From: Ceratopteris richardii
Taxonomy: Eukaryota > Streptophyta > Polypodiopsida > Polypodiales > Pteridaceae
Reading direction: 5' to 3'
NCBI GenBank assembly: GCA_020310875.1
Contig: CM035441.1
Location: forward strand, 90,573,495 to 90,637,494
DNA length: 64,000 nucleotides
Part shown: piece by piece, positions 25,320 to 35,584 of the stretch
Layout of the letters: each line of letters opens with the position of its first letter
Position numbering within the stretch: the stretch's first letter is position 1
Notes under the pieces: generated by a model
The model's input: only the letters and a program-made list of their open reading frames with translations
Told to the model about the DNA's origin: nothing
The model's database searches: none
Translations under genes and position numbers: made by a program

Positions 25320-25670
25320 AAATGATCAAGAGATATTGAATGATAAAGATTGATGATAATGCAGAATGGTGATTGATGAAAATGCATGATGATGGTTGAT
25401 GATAATGCATGATGAAGTTGATGATGATTATGATAGTTGAAAATGATAATTATGATTAATGAATGATTATTATTGATGTATGATGATGATTGATGAATGA
25501 TGATGAAAATGATCATGATTGATGATTTATTATGATTGATGATGGCCAATGATGATGATGGTTGACATATGATTATGATGCTGATGATACTGGAGGATGT
25601 TGATGATACTGAGAGATTGATGCTGATGGACAACAAAAGATCATGGAGTTCAAGAAGAGCTGGATTGATC
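25320..25670. repeat. GAT-rich low-complexity tract in Gypsy-B
   Basis: About 350 bp made largely of GATGAT, GATTGATGA and AATGATGA words with a partial tandem repeat near 25345-25420 (GATAATGCATGATG occurs twice). It has no counterpart in Gypsy-C and no reading frame. Confidence 0.75.
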
Positions 25671-26096
25671 AATAATGAAGATGAAGCAAAATGATCAAGT
25701 GATATGTTTCTTATTTGAAATCTGTTTTTCTTTCTGATAGAGCATATGCATTACATTGATATGTGTGATAAAGATATGTATGAATTTAAGAAAATCATGT
25801 ACAATGAAGATAACAAATATCTAATATGGATTTGCATGAAGCATGAGCCACTAGAGATTATATGAATGAAATGAGTTAGAAGATCACAGACTTTTGGGAG
25901 TGAAAGCTTGGGAATGTGATGGCATGCTTAGACTGAGTGCATGTATATGCTGATAGATTTGAACACTTAGCAAGTGGGATTCTTTGGGTCCTACTATTTG
26001 TTTCTTGCAAGATCGTATCTCCATATGGATCATGATTTATGAAAAGCCTTCATACTCAAGATAGTTTATATTTATGTACATGTTGTTAGTGCGCTA

Positions 26097-26369
26097 CTAT
26101 GGGCTAGTAGGTGGGTGGAACCACCTTGGTCGGGTGATCAAGGCCACGAGCCGTAGCTAGTTTTATCATAGGTGTGACCTATTTGTTGTCATGTGCCTGC
26201 ATGGATCGGTAGGCGGGTGGACCTACTCTGGTTGGGTGGTCAGAGCCACGACGTTGATTTCATGCAGGGCTGACGTTGTGTATGTTGTGCGCTATGTCGA
26301 GTCGGAAAACAGGTGGGGTAAACTTGGCCGGTTGGACAAGTCCATGAGTCATACTCGATTTCGACATAG
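26097..26369 (+). other. Triple-hairpin element of Gypsy-B
   Basis: Three units about 100 bp apart. Each has a 5-bp stem closing a 10-nt loop: CCTTG/CAAGG (26124-26143), CTCTG/CAGAG (26226-26245), ACTTG/CAAGT (26322-26341). Loops are G-rich (GTCGGGTGAT, GTTGGGTGGT, GCCGGTTGGA). Each is enclosed by an outer stem: CTATG/CATAG (26097/26167), CCTGCATG/CATGCAGG (26196/26261) and CTATGTCG/CGACATAG (26292/26362). The same element is at 52097-52389 in Gypsy-C with compensatory differences. It lies about 500 bp upstream of the 3' LTR. A role in genomic RNA packaging, export or translation is possible but unproven. Confidence 0.65.
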
Positions 26370-26863
26370 GCCGATTTGTGAAATAAAGATAAAAAGAATA
26401 AATGTTGAGTTGAGATGAAGTGAAAAACAAAAGAAAAAGAAAAAGAAAAATGAAAAAGGAAATGAAAAAGAAAAGATCTGATGGAGAGTTGGATAGTAGG
26501 GAATAAATAGTGGAAAACAGGGCATATTCTATAAACTGAGTTAGTAGAAACATAAGTATATGCTAGTACGTAGAATGAGTTGTTGGATCTGAACCAGTTG
26601 AACAAATAGAAGATCTAGAAAGCCAACGATTTATTCATATGGTTACTTGTCAGACTGCACACGCAGAAACATAGTATGATGTTTGTGAAGCTTGAGTCTA
26701 CATAATTTTCTAAATTTTGTACTAATCTTTATAGAGCTACATGGAGTGCATGAGATTACGCTTTGATTTTTGAAAAGCAAAGCATTAAAAGCTAAAACGT
26801 GTTTCAAAAGAACCCTGATACGCTTCTGTTAGATCTTGCAGGTTGGCCCATCAGGACGATGTG

Positions 26864-26882
26864 CAGGTTTAGTGGGGACAAA
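26864..26882 (+). other. Polypurine tract of Gypsy-B
   Basis: CAGGTTTAGTGGGGACAAA directly before the right LTR, matching the tracts of Gypsy-A and -C. Confidence 0.85.
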
Positions 26883-29680
26883 TGTCAGGATGAAATCCCG
26901 CAGGGAAGTGTGCTTGATTTTTTTCAAAGTTGATTGATTTTATGAGTTTTGTGTGGTGTTTTCGCTAAGAAAGTGGTAAGAAATGTACATGTTTTAGCTG
27001 ATTTGATTGACTGTGAGATGGGAAACCATGTTAGAGATGTACATTGGACCTGTCATGTAAATGAGTGACTTTAGACCCGTAAACCCCTTGGTTTGAACCT
27101 TGAAAATCCCAAAAAATGTGGGTTTACGTCATGAAAATCGGACTTGAACCCTTGGAAACCTTTGGAGTTTAGGTCCAAACTATAAATAAACCCTTGATTT
27201 GAAGTGCTTGAGCTAATTGTAGGCAAACCCCTAATTTCCCGGATCAAAAACCCTAGGTTGGACCCTTTGAATTGATGTTTATCCTAGGTCAAACCCTTAT
27301 ATTAATTAATCTTGTATATATAGTGTGAAAACAAAACCTTAGAATTCAAAAATTAAAAAGAGAAAAATCAAAAATAGAAATGAGTGGTGTGATTTCCCAA
27401 AATTAGAAAATGAACATGCAAGATTGCTCCGGAAAGTTATCTGAGGAGGTTAGAAGCCCTCTCCTTGTGGATTTCTTTCTGGGGAAGCCCTCTCCAGGTA
27501 ATCTTTTTGCCCATCTCTCATTTATCCTTTTACTGTTCATATTCATTAGTTTGCACGATGGCGATCAGAGAGAAAGTTAATAAACTTCAATTATTTTTGG
27601 TGATCTTTGTTACTCACTACGACCGCAACGAAGGGAGATACGCTGTTGAGGCCTCTGGTGGTGAGAGAGAGAGGTTCGGCTTTGCTTTTTCCTGACGCAC
27701 CGTGGATCGAGATAATTGTAGACAGCACTTATTTGGTGGCGATCCCTCACGTAGAACAGAGAAATAGGGGCAGTCGGTCACCAATGCCTGTATGCTCGCG
27801 CGATAACAGAGAGAGTGGGCAAGCCTTGGCAACTGCGTGGCATCGTGTCAAACCAGCAGAGATTCTTTAATTGCTCCACGAGGAGAGAGTTGGCCATGTG
27901 CGCAAAGGAATCTGGCAATGATGGCGCTGCCTTCGTGGCATAGAGAGAAATTCTGTGGCGTATAGAAATCACGGCAGGAGAAAAGAGGAACTTGCACTGT
28001 CGGTGGTCCTCGCGGCTGCTTGCGCGAGTTGTGAGGAGCTCCAGAATGATTGGAGAGAGAGATGTGGTTGTTGCGCTAGATGTACGTGAGAGAGAGAGAG
28101 AAAGAGAGAGAGACAGAGAGATTGAGACAGTTGCAGGAGAGAGAGTAGAGGCAGCCTGTTGGTGACAAGCATAGAGGTAGGGAGCGTTAGAGCTGTCGAT
28201 GCTCATGTGTCGCCACGAGAGAGAGAGAGAGATCCATGCTTGAGGGCGGTGGCGGCGCGCAGAGACGTTCGGGAGCTTGGAGGATTAGATAATCAAACAA
28301 TAGTTAATATCAATGATAGTGGAGATGAAGCACTAAAACGTGTAGCCAGAGAGAGCACAAAAATCGAGAGGAAAATTAAGAAGTCGACATAGCTAAGGCT
28401 GTTAGATTGCAGAGAAATCAAGATGATCATGCTCTAACCTCTTATGCTTGATATATCCTGGTCAAAACATTCATAGAAGTACCTTAAGAATTCCATTAGA
28501 TCATTATTCCTTGTAATACTCACTTGTGCTAATGTGTTCATACTATGTAAGGTTAATAAAGATCAAGATTCACTTGACCATTAATAGTTTTCCTCGTTAT
28601 GAACATAACACAAAAAGAATATGATCTTTTGAGGCTATCAATATGGGATAATTTCATCAATCGACTTTATTGGGATAATATCGTGGGAATCATGATAAAA
28701 GCATTTAGGGTATCGTTATTATTGTAAACAATAATGCAAATACAACATGGACATTGAAGTTTAGACACAAGTTCTTTTGAAGTCTTACCTTCGTGGTGCA
28801 TCTAATGAAAAAGCAATTCAAAAATATTTTTTTCTTGAAATTGAACTACTAGACGAGGCTATGAATTTTTAATTAAATCACTAATCTGATGCTTTGAGAT
28901 ATTAAATTTGAGGATGTTGATTCTTTTCTTTATTTTCAAATGTACGAACATGTTTACCCCAACCCTCTGGGTTTCTTCTGTGGAACGCCTCTCCAGTGGA
29001 ACGCTTCTCCAGGTATTGAAGTTGATGATTTCAGAGATTAAATGAAGTGACGAAAAGCTTTGAAGACCGAAGTAAAGAGCACCTTGTGGATCGTCGTTGT
29101 GCATCTACTCTCCAGGTTACTGCGTGATTGGAGGTTTCTCTGGACTATTGAAGTAAAGAGAAGAAAAGCTATTCATGAGAAGATCAAAGACTTAGAGTAA
29201 AGGAAGGATCCATCTACAAAGACTGAAGCCGAAGATTGTGGGTGCCTTCTCGCACTGTAGCGAGAGGCCTCCCTTATATTTGGCCGATCCGCACTGTAGC
29301 GATGGCATACATTTGTATTCACCTGTTCCGCACTGTAGCGGATTTTTTCTATCACCGATCCGCACTGTAGCGAGCATCACTGTATTACAGAGATTTTATT
29401 GGACGACTTCCGTCACATTTACATTGTATCATTGAGCTTTGTTTGCACATTGTATCTGGTTTCTTTAACTCCCAACGCCTACGGTCTTCCGCATACGCAT
29501 GTTCGCTCGTCTCTTCTGAGAGGGTAGTGGCCGTACGAGGATCGCCACACCAGAGAGTGAGAGAGCGAGGCGCCCCGCGCGCAGACGCCGCTCGCCAAAC
29601 AGTGGGAACAACGCACACACGGGGCCTCATCCAACGCCGCGCCGGCCCTTCCCATTCACCTGACCTCTTGCTTCCCAACA
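26883..29680 (+). repeat. 3' LTR of Gypsy-B (2798 bp)
   Basis: Copy of 20718-23938 with internal deletions: the TATA-containing block near 27440, the (AG)n tract near 28290 and about 90 bp near 28710. It ends TCCCAACA next to resumed Copia-D sequence. Confidence 0.9.
29246..29378 (+). other. ACTGTA hairpin array, Gypsy-B 3' LTR
   Basis: Four units: TCTCGC-ACTGTA-GCGAGA (29248-29265, 6-bp perfect stem), CCGC-ACTGTA-GCGA, TCCGC-ACTGTA-GCGGA (about 29326-29342) and CCGC-ACTGTA-GCGA. It is better preserved than in the 5' LTR. Confidence 0.65.
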
Positions 29681-30145
29681 GCGGCCTCTACAACAACCAT
29701 TCTAGCCATTTTATTATTTGCCTCTCTACAGACTCTTTAGAAAAACTCATTATGAGATGATCATTTCCCTTACAATATTTGCAAAATTGTTTATTCTTTT
29801 CTTTTTTTTTAATCTAATCTTTGTCTCCCTTCTTTCATTGGGTAGCATTAGTAGATTTCTACTTACTAGTAGATAAGCTCCATTTTCTTTTACCCTTGAT
29901 CTGCAACACATGTAATTGATCTATTCTAATTGGACTAATCTTATTGTAACAAAATATAGAGTAACTCCTCAGATGTTGGGCCATTTGGATTGCTTTTCAT
30001 CATCAAATGAATCGTGGAAGAAAAAAATTGATATTGGTCTAGAAGAGAATTCAGAAGAGTTTACACAAGTGAACTATCTAGCAATAATTCATCAACACAA
30101 ATCAACTACTCTTTCAAATCTCTAATCACATGTTTTCCTACCATT
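29681..30145 (-). mobile_element. Copia-D, 5' half (gag segment)
   Basis: Continues the Copia-D match exactly where it stopped at 20717. 29681-30145 aligns with about 13155-13635 of Copia-1 (gag C-terminus and knuckle region), with many substitutions and small indels. The rest of gag and the 5' LTR are not recognisable beyond about 30145. Confidence 0.8.
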
Positions 30146-32750
30146 AATCCCTAGTTCATTGGTGATTATGGGTGTGAAGGTACTTAGGGTTAAAATTATT
30201 TTGATGGCTTCATAATGTCTTTTTGAGCTCTCTCTAACGATTTTCCAAGACTTTCTTTGGGTTTAAATTTGGAAAAAATTAGAAACGAATTCGATTGTTT
30301 TCAAATGATTTGGCTACATGGAGAGATTGGTCTGAAGATCAATATTAGAGCTATAGGAGCTTGCAATTTTGTGTCCTTGGTAGTTTAGATTTATCTTAAT
30401 TGCTGAATTTTCATTTCTTAATTCTTTTTAGAGGTTCCTTGGAGGGCGTGCAAGTGTGTTGGGAAGAGACATGGAGAGCTTATGTAGTTTTCTTAGGTCT
30501 AAGTAATATAGTTGACATACACTTGTAGGTGTTCTTGGCTAGTATTTGCACTATAAATTCAGCCCTTTAGTGTGATTTTATTGCATGCACTAAGCGCATA
30601 CTCCCTATGTATGCTTCTATCAATATTGCTTATGTACATCCATGTGGTCATTCATATAGGAGTAACATTTTTGCATAAAGCCTTTGACATCTATAAAGAG
30701 GGTCCATGTGACTTTTTCTCAAGTAGGAGACATTGAAATGTCAGCATCTCTTTGGTGATGTGGGTGGAGCACATACCCATCTTCACCATAGGAGGTATAT
30801 GCTAGTTGTTCATAGGTGCTCAATAATCCTAGTTTGCTTCTTTCAATTGAGTGGTTATATGGAGTAGAGTAAGTGATTAATTATGCATGTTTACATATTA
30901 ATACTCATAGTTTTATGATTTCTATACATTTCCAAATGCTCATTTAAACTTTTAATTTTCTACATTGCTCATATCGTCATTTTGTAGTGGATAATCTAGA
31001 AAAATCTTTCTAGATTTTAGATTTACAACTATACAATGTTTGACTTTAAACCTTAAGAAACTTATTGGTGTGAGGACATACATCCTCACAATTTCTTGAA
31101 ATTTTCCTAGGTAGATTCTACCAAAATTTTCCCACACTTTCACATGGTCACGTTTCTTTTTAGCTTTCGTAGTGTTTCCACTACTCTCTATTCATTATCA
31201 TTCTAGTTAGTTAACCCTCATCATGTCATTAGAGGAATTGGGCGCATATGGTAGATCAAGGTCTAGTAAAAATGGTACCAAGAGGAGCTACAACTTATAG
31301 TAAAAGATCATTTTGAGATTAAAAATTTTGATGACACGAAATTTATCTATGGAAGGATCAGAGTAAAGATTTGTTACTTCAAAGGAGAAAGTGGAAACAA
31401 GGAGATAGAAACAAACTCATTCTGATCTTCCAAAATCCTTTAAGGCTAGTCTCTTACAAGCGAGTACAATAGATGTAGGTCTACATATTAATTCATCTTG
31501 AGAACTTTGTGCGGATAGCAATAGTGTGCATAACAATTTTTTCTATGTCTAAAGTAGTGAGCACAAGACTGCTTTGTCTACAGGTCGAGGTGTGGACACA
31601 GGGAAAAGTGATGGAGCTATTAGCAAAGAGTTTTAGCTTTCTTATCCCTCTACAGTGAGGATTCATGAATCGTTAGTAAATGTGAGTATCTTCAAGTGGG
31701 TTAATATGTAGAGATGAACTATGAGGCTTGTTGATGCAAGTCTCTTTGCCTATAGTATACCATCCAAGTCCAAAGTCTTAATGTAGATTTTAATGATCAA
31801 GATCTCAATACCCTTCAAAGTTTCCCAATTCTTAAAGTCAAAGATTGAACTACATTTCTTGCTAAAGCATACTTTTAATTTGGAAGAAAGCTCAACTTCT
31901 CTTTTCTTGCTGAGCATAATGGGCGCATGCACATCAATGGAGTGTCCTCAACTATGGATGGTGAGCTATAGAGGCAAACTAGACTCACCAAAAGTGGCCA
32001 TGTGGAAAGGACATTTGGAAAAACTCAAATCATTATGGAGTGTGCACAAAAGATCCGATGTAAGTTAATATAGATTCATAAAATCAAACTTACAAGAGAG
32101 TTCAACATGAAATCCACTACCAAAGTGTTTATGATCACTTTACAAAGCTTGAGAACCACTTCAAACATGATGATAAAGGTTGGAAATAGTGTTTCGAAAC
32201 ACTCCACAAACTTGAGATGCGACACAATCCTTCAACAATGTCATTATTAAAATGCACTAGCAAGTTGGAGGAACAAGAGTGGGAGGGTGGGAAAAAGTGG
32301 TAGAAAGCGGTGGGTAGGAGGGCTACTAGCATTCAAAATGCTCTTAAAGCATATGGAAGAACATGAAACAAATTTCACCACCAAAAGAATGCCATCAAGA
32401 GAACCACCACTACCTCTAAAAGCACCACCAAGAAATGAACAACCAAGACCTCCAGCTAATGCTCTCATACCATATACAGACTACACGTGTGGAAGCAAAA
32501 TGAAAAGAAGAGTGTACTCACAATATGAAAGAGTCTGAGACTCAAAAGCGAGTGCACCATGAAATGGGAAAACTCACATGGACTTCTATGTCAAGAGCAT
32601 TGAATAATCTGCTCAAACTTTGAACCAAGTACAAAGTGGTGGGGAGACCCTCCTTATATAGATTTCAAGGGGTCCATGCAAAGTACATCATTTGTGTGAT
32701 AATTCCCCTTCAGGGATAATGAACGCACTACTAAAAGCAAATGGCAAGGT
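30146..32750. other. No confident gene; possible weak exon relic near 31793-32059
   Basis: Mostly AT-rich sequence. An open stretch 31793-32068 (plus) contains MGACTSMECPQLW and ends at a GAT/GTAAGT donor-like site. Scattered protein-like words continue to 32650, but the stop density over the larger region is close to random. I see no family. Confidence 0.3.
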
Positions 32751-32789
32751 ACCCAAATAATCTGAGATACCATATAAAAAGGAAATGAA

Positions 32790-35560
32790 ATGAAAATGGA
32801 GTGTGTCCTAGATATAAAGATGGAGATACACTCTCATATTGAACAAGATTGCAATTAGAAGTACTTGTGCCAGAAAACAAGTCCAAGATCCAATCATCAT
32901 CATTGGAGAACAATTGGATTAACCTCATTATAAGCTTTTGGGGCTTTTGATAAGGATTAAGGAGTGATTTGTATCCTGACACATGAGGAAGATTCTTTGT
33001 AATTGCAAGGAACATTAGCACAATCAAAATTCCATTCTCACTAAAATGTTCCATGATCCTTCTTTTACTAACTTCATCATAGTACCCAACAGTAAGGTAA
33101 TCCATAGCACTAACGAACCTATGTCATGGCATGTGATTTACATTTGCCTTTAACCTACAAATTTATAAGTATAAGAACAATGTCATGTGCAATTTCTAGA
33201 AAGAGACGAAAAGCAAGTACATACCATGTAAGACATTCGACAACATGACACCTTGACTTTAATGCTATTGAGACAGATTAGGATTTGTCCCTACTACGAA
33301 AAATGACAATCCTCTAGAGTGGTGACATGGTCAATTCAACAAAACTTGTAACCATCTTTCGTATCTATGGGTGCTTGAATGGCTCATCATCATTAATAGA
33401 ACCACTCATTCTAAAAAAGTATGGGATGTCTGCTATTAAAAGGGAGTAATGTCTCCTAGGTAGTATTGTACAAATGTAATTTACATGATCACAATATGTA
33501 TTGTAATACAATGGCCTTAGGGTTCTATGGGGTTTGAAAAACATTTTAGTCTAGAGGACTCATCCTTGAGCTCCATCTCCTCTTTGCCTTTATTCTAGAC
33601 TTCTCATTGCCCTTTGGATATGAGCAAGGAAGGTAGAAGGATATTCTTCATTTGGCTCACCACTCTTCTTTTGAGGTTTCTGTTAACAAAGGAAGAGTGT
33701 CAACTGAAAGATTTTTTACAAAGTGTAACATATAACAATGGTTCTTGAAGCTTAACATTGAATAAATCAATGCTAGGAGACTTAAATTAATAGATAGTTA
33801 GAGACCAACTGCCTTATAACTTAGTTCAAGTTGATGCTTGGCATCGACTAGTGGCAAACTATACCTGAAGTCAGGTGTGTGCTACAATACAATGCCTAAC
33901 ATCGAAATGCTAGTGAAATTCGATGTCTAGCAACAAATTCGAACTAAAGCTTGTTGTTTCACATAGCAATTCTCTGATATTCGATGCTAGGCATGAACGT
34001 CTCGCATGTGTATTCGTATAAATTGATGCCCTGCATCGAATAGCACCAACTACTCAAGAAACTCAATCATATTATATTGTAACGAGCAAGAGAACTCACC
34101 CACGCATGGAACAATATAAAGTATTTTGACAATGCTTTGTATGAGGAGGTTGTCAGGTACTCTAACTGGACTTCACTCCATGTGAAGCACCCAAGCCTCC
34201 TCATCATCACCTCTTTGAATCTTCATATAAACTTTGTGATTGCATTGTGAATTTTAAAACAACATGATAAGTTAGTGAAAGAGCGAGAAAAACTGATCAA
34301 TGACAAGACTCTATTTACTTATTTAGCTTGATGACCATCTCATCAAGGCTTAGGTCTTTGGAAATGACCCTTGATAATGTTGAAATTATCAAAGTGGCAT
34401 CCTTTATGTCTTAGAATGCTCTCAGGGTGTCAGGTTCATATCCTCAACAGTCTCAGCAATGGAGAGATTAGCTTTCTTTCCCTTTCCTTTTACATCCCCC
34501 TAAGGATCTATTTTTGTGTCTTTCTATTTTTCTTGTTTGATGTCTTTTTCTCCTACATTATGAGTATTTTATCCTGAAGATCCTAGATTTCCCATGTCTT
34601 GAAGGCAAGTTGGAACCATGGGTCAGATTTACAAAATGCATCTCACTTTACATTGTCAACCATTGTTATCGCTACTTCTATCAGTCATTGCTTTCTCAAA
34701 TTTGGATGGATCTTTCCACCATCTTCCCTTACGGCCTCAAAATACTCATGGTTTAAGAATCAGATACGCTCAATGGACAATATTTTTTGACTCTAATCAT
34801 TGTCATTGTTTTGGTCCCAAGCTAGGAGTTTGGCCTCCTCTATATTCAAACCAACATAGATTTTACACTCTACATAACTAAAGAAGTATATAGTTGGATG
34901 CTCTTTTACAAGCTATCTTTGGGCCTCTACAGAGTGTGATCCTCCAATAACGTAGTATGTATAGTCCTCAAAAAAACCTTTGTTGAATTCCTCCACCAAC
35001 CCGCATTCGTTTGGATCAAGTATTACTAAGAATGGTATGACAATTGCATTTGGGTTTATCTTCATCTTCTTCTTAAGGTCCTATACATGCAGATTATGTG
35101 GCTCCCTTATCTCAAGAGGTCTCCTTCTTGTAAGTGGGTCTATTGGGGGTCTCTTGATTATAGTAATGGGGAGGTGGAAAGGTTGCTCCTTTCTCACGAG
35201 CTTCTTCTTGGCAATCTCCTCCCTTATCTTATTTTGTCTTGTAAGCAATATCCCAGATGCGAGCTCTCCTCAAGGGGCAACTATATCATCCTCAGAGTCT
35301 AAGCTTTTTGTTGATTCCACATAAGTTGTCTTGGTCTTCCTCTAGGGCCTCTTCTACATGGGTTGCTTGCCCTTTGACTTTATAGGTGTCATGTTACTCT
35401 CCTAGCTTGGCATGATATTCCCCTATATCTATGGCAAGAGACCCATAAACAAATTTTCGGATTCCCTATAGATTTGAGCAAGCCCCTAGAACACAACATT
35501 CAGGGCATAGGAGCTCTATTTCTCGAATTGTATTCCTCAATCCCTTAAGTCTTCACTAGG
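32790..35560 (-). pseudogene. Relic of a ParB-like plus N4/N6 DNA methyltransferase gene
   Basis: Four exon-like blocks on the minus strand. Block 1 (about 35560-34312) is a long frame with stops mainly TAG. After a Lys/Arg-rich region it reads NPNAIVIPFLVILDPNE, then YYVIGGSHSVEAQR and ECKIYVGLNIEEAKLLAW, which resemble a ParB/sulfiredoxin-like nuclease fold (the GxHR-type motif is GGSHSVEA). Block 2 (about 34243-34104) includes RRLGCFTWSEVQLEYL and ends before GTGAGT. Block 3 (33679 to about 33180), preceded by TTGTTAACAG, carries LLIADIPYFF, a DPPY-like catalytic motif, then DDEPFKHP and VIFRSRDKS. Block 4 (about 33158-32790), preceded by ATTTGTAG, has KPQKLIMRLIQLF then WILDLFSGTSTS, the AdoMet-binding motif. 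DPPY before FxGxG is the permuted (beta-type) order of N4/N6 methylases. The N-terminus is lost at the junction with the next relic. It is inactive by stops. Confidence 0.65.
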
Positions 35561-35584
35561 AAAAGGAGGTTATCTACGTCCTCA

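Larger units (their letters stand above)
20718..29680 (+). mobile_element. Gypsy-B, non-autonomous Ty3/gypsy element nested in Copia-D
   Basis: Two long LTRs (20718-23938 and 26883-29680) enclose about 2.9 kb that has a gag-like frame and no protease, RT, RNase H or integrase. LTR ends are TGTCGGGA...TCCCGACA (right copy TCCCAACA). The flanks are consecutive positions of Copia-D: GCAGTGG on the left, GCGGCCTCTAC on the right, against AGAGGCCTCTGC in Copia-1. This leaves an imperfect 4-5 bp duplication (GTGG/GCGG). The leader, the 3' noncoding region (25660-26882) and LTR blocks are homologous to Gypsy-C, so it is a deletion derivative that depended on relatives for enzymes. The two LTRs differ by several indels (3221 versus 2798 bp), so the insertion is older than that of Copia-1. 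Confidence 0.9.

Noticed and set aside
25301..25672. Minus-strand frame of 123 codons rich in Ile, Ser and His
   Set aside because: Translation of the GAT-rich low-complexity tract.
23505..29378. Regularly spaced short repeats as a CRISPR-like array
   Set aside because: Units are hairpins inside LTRs of a plant retrotransposon, with only four copies, unequal spacing and no cas genes.
31223..32068. Long plus-strand pseudo-frame that reads like protein in places
   Set aside because: It contains about as many stops as expected by chance for its length; only the last 90 codons are open, so I do not call a gene.
32630..32665. Plus-strand WWGDPPYI, resembling a methyltransferase DPPY motif
   Set aside because: Isolated; no AdoMet motif in that orientation and frame. 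The methyltransferase signal is on the minus strand.
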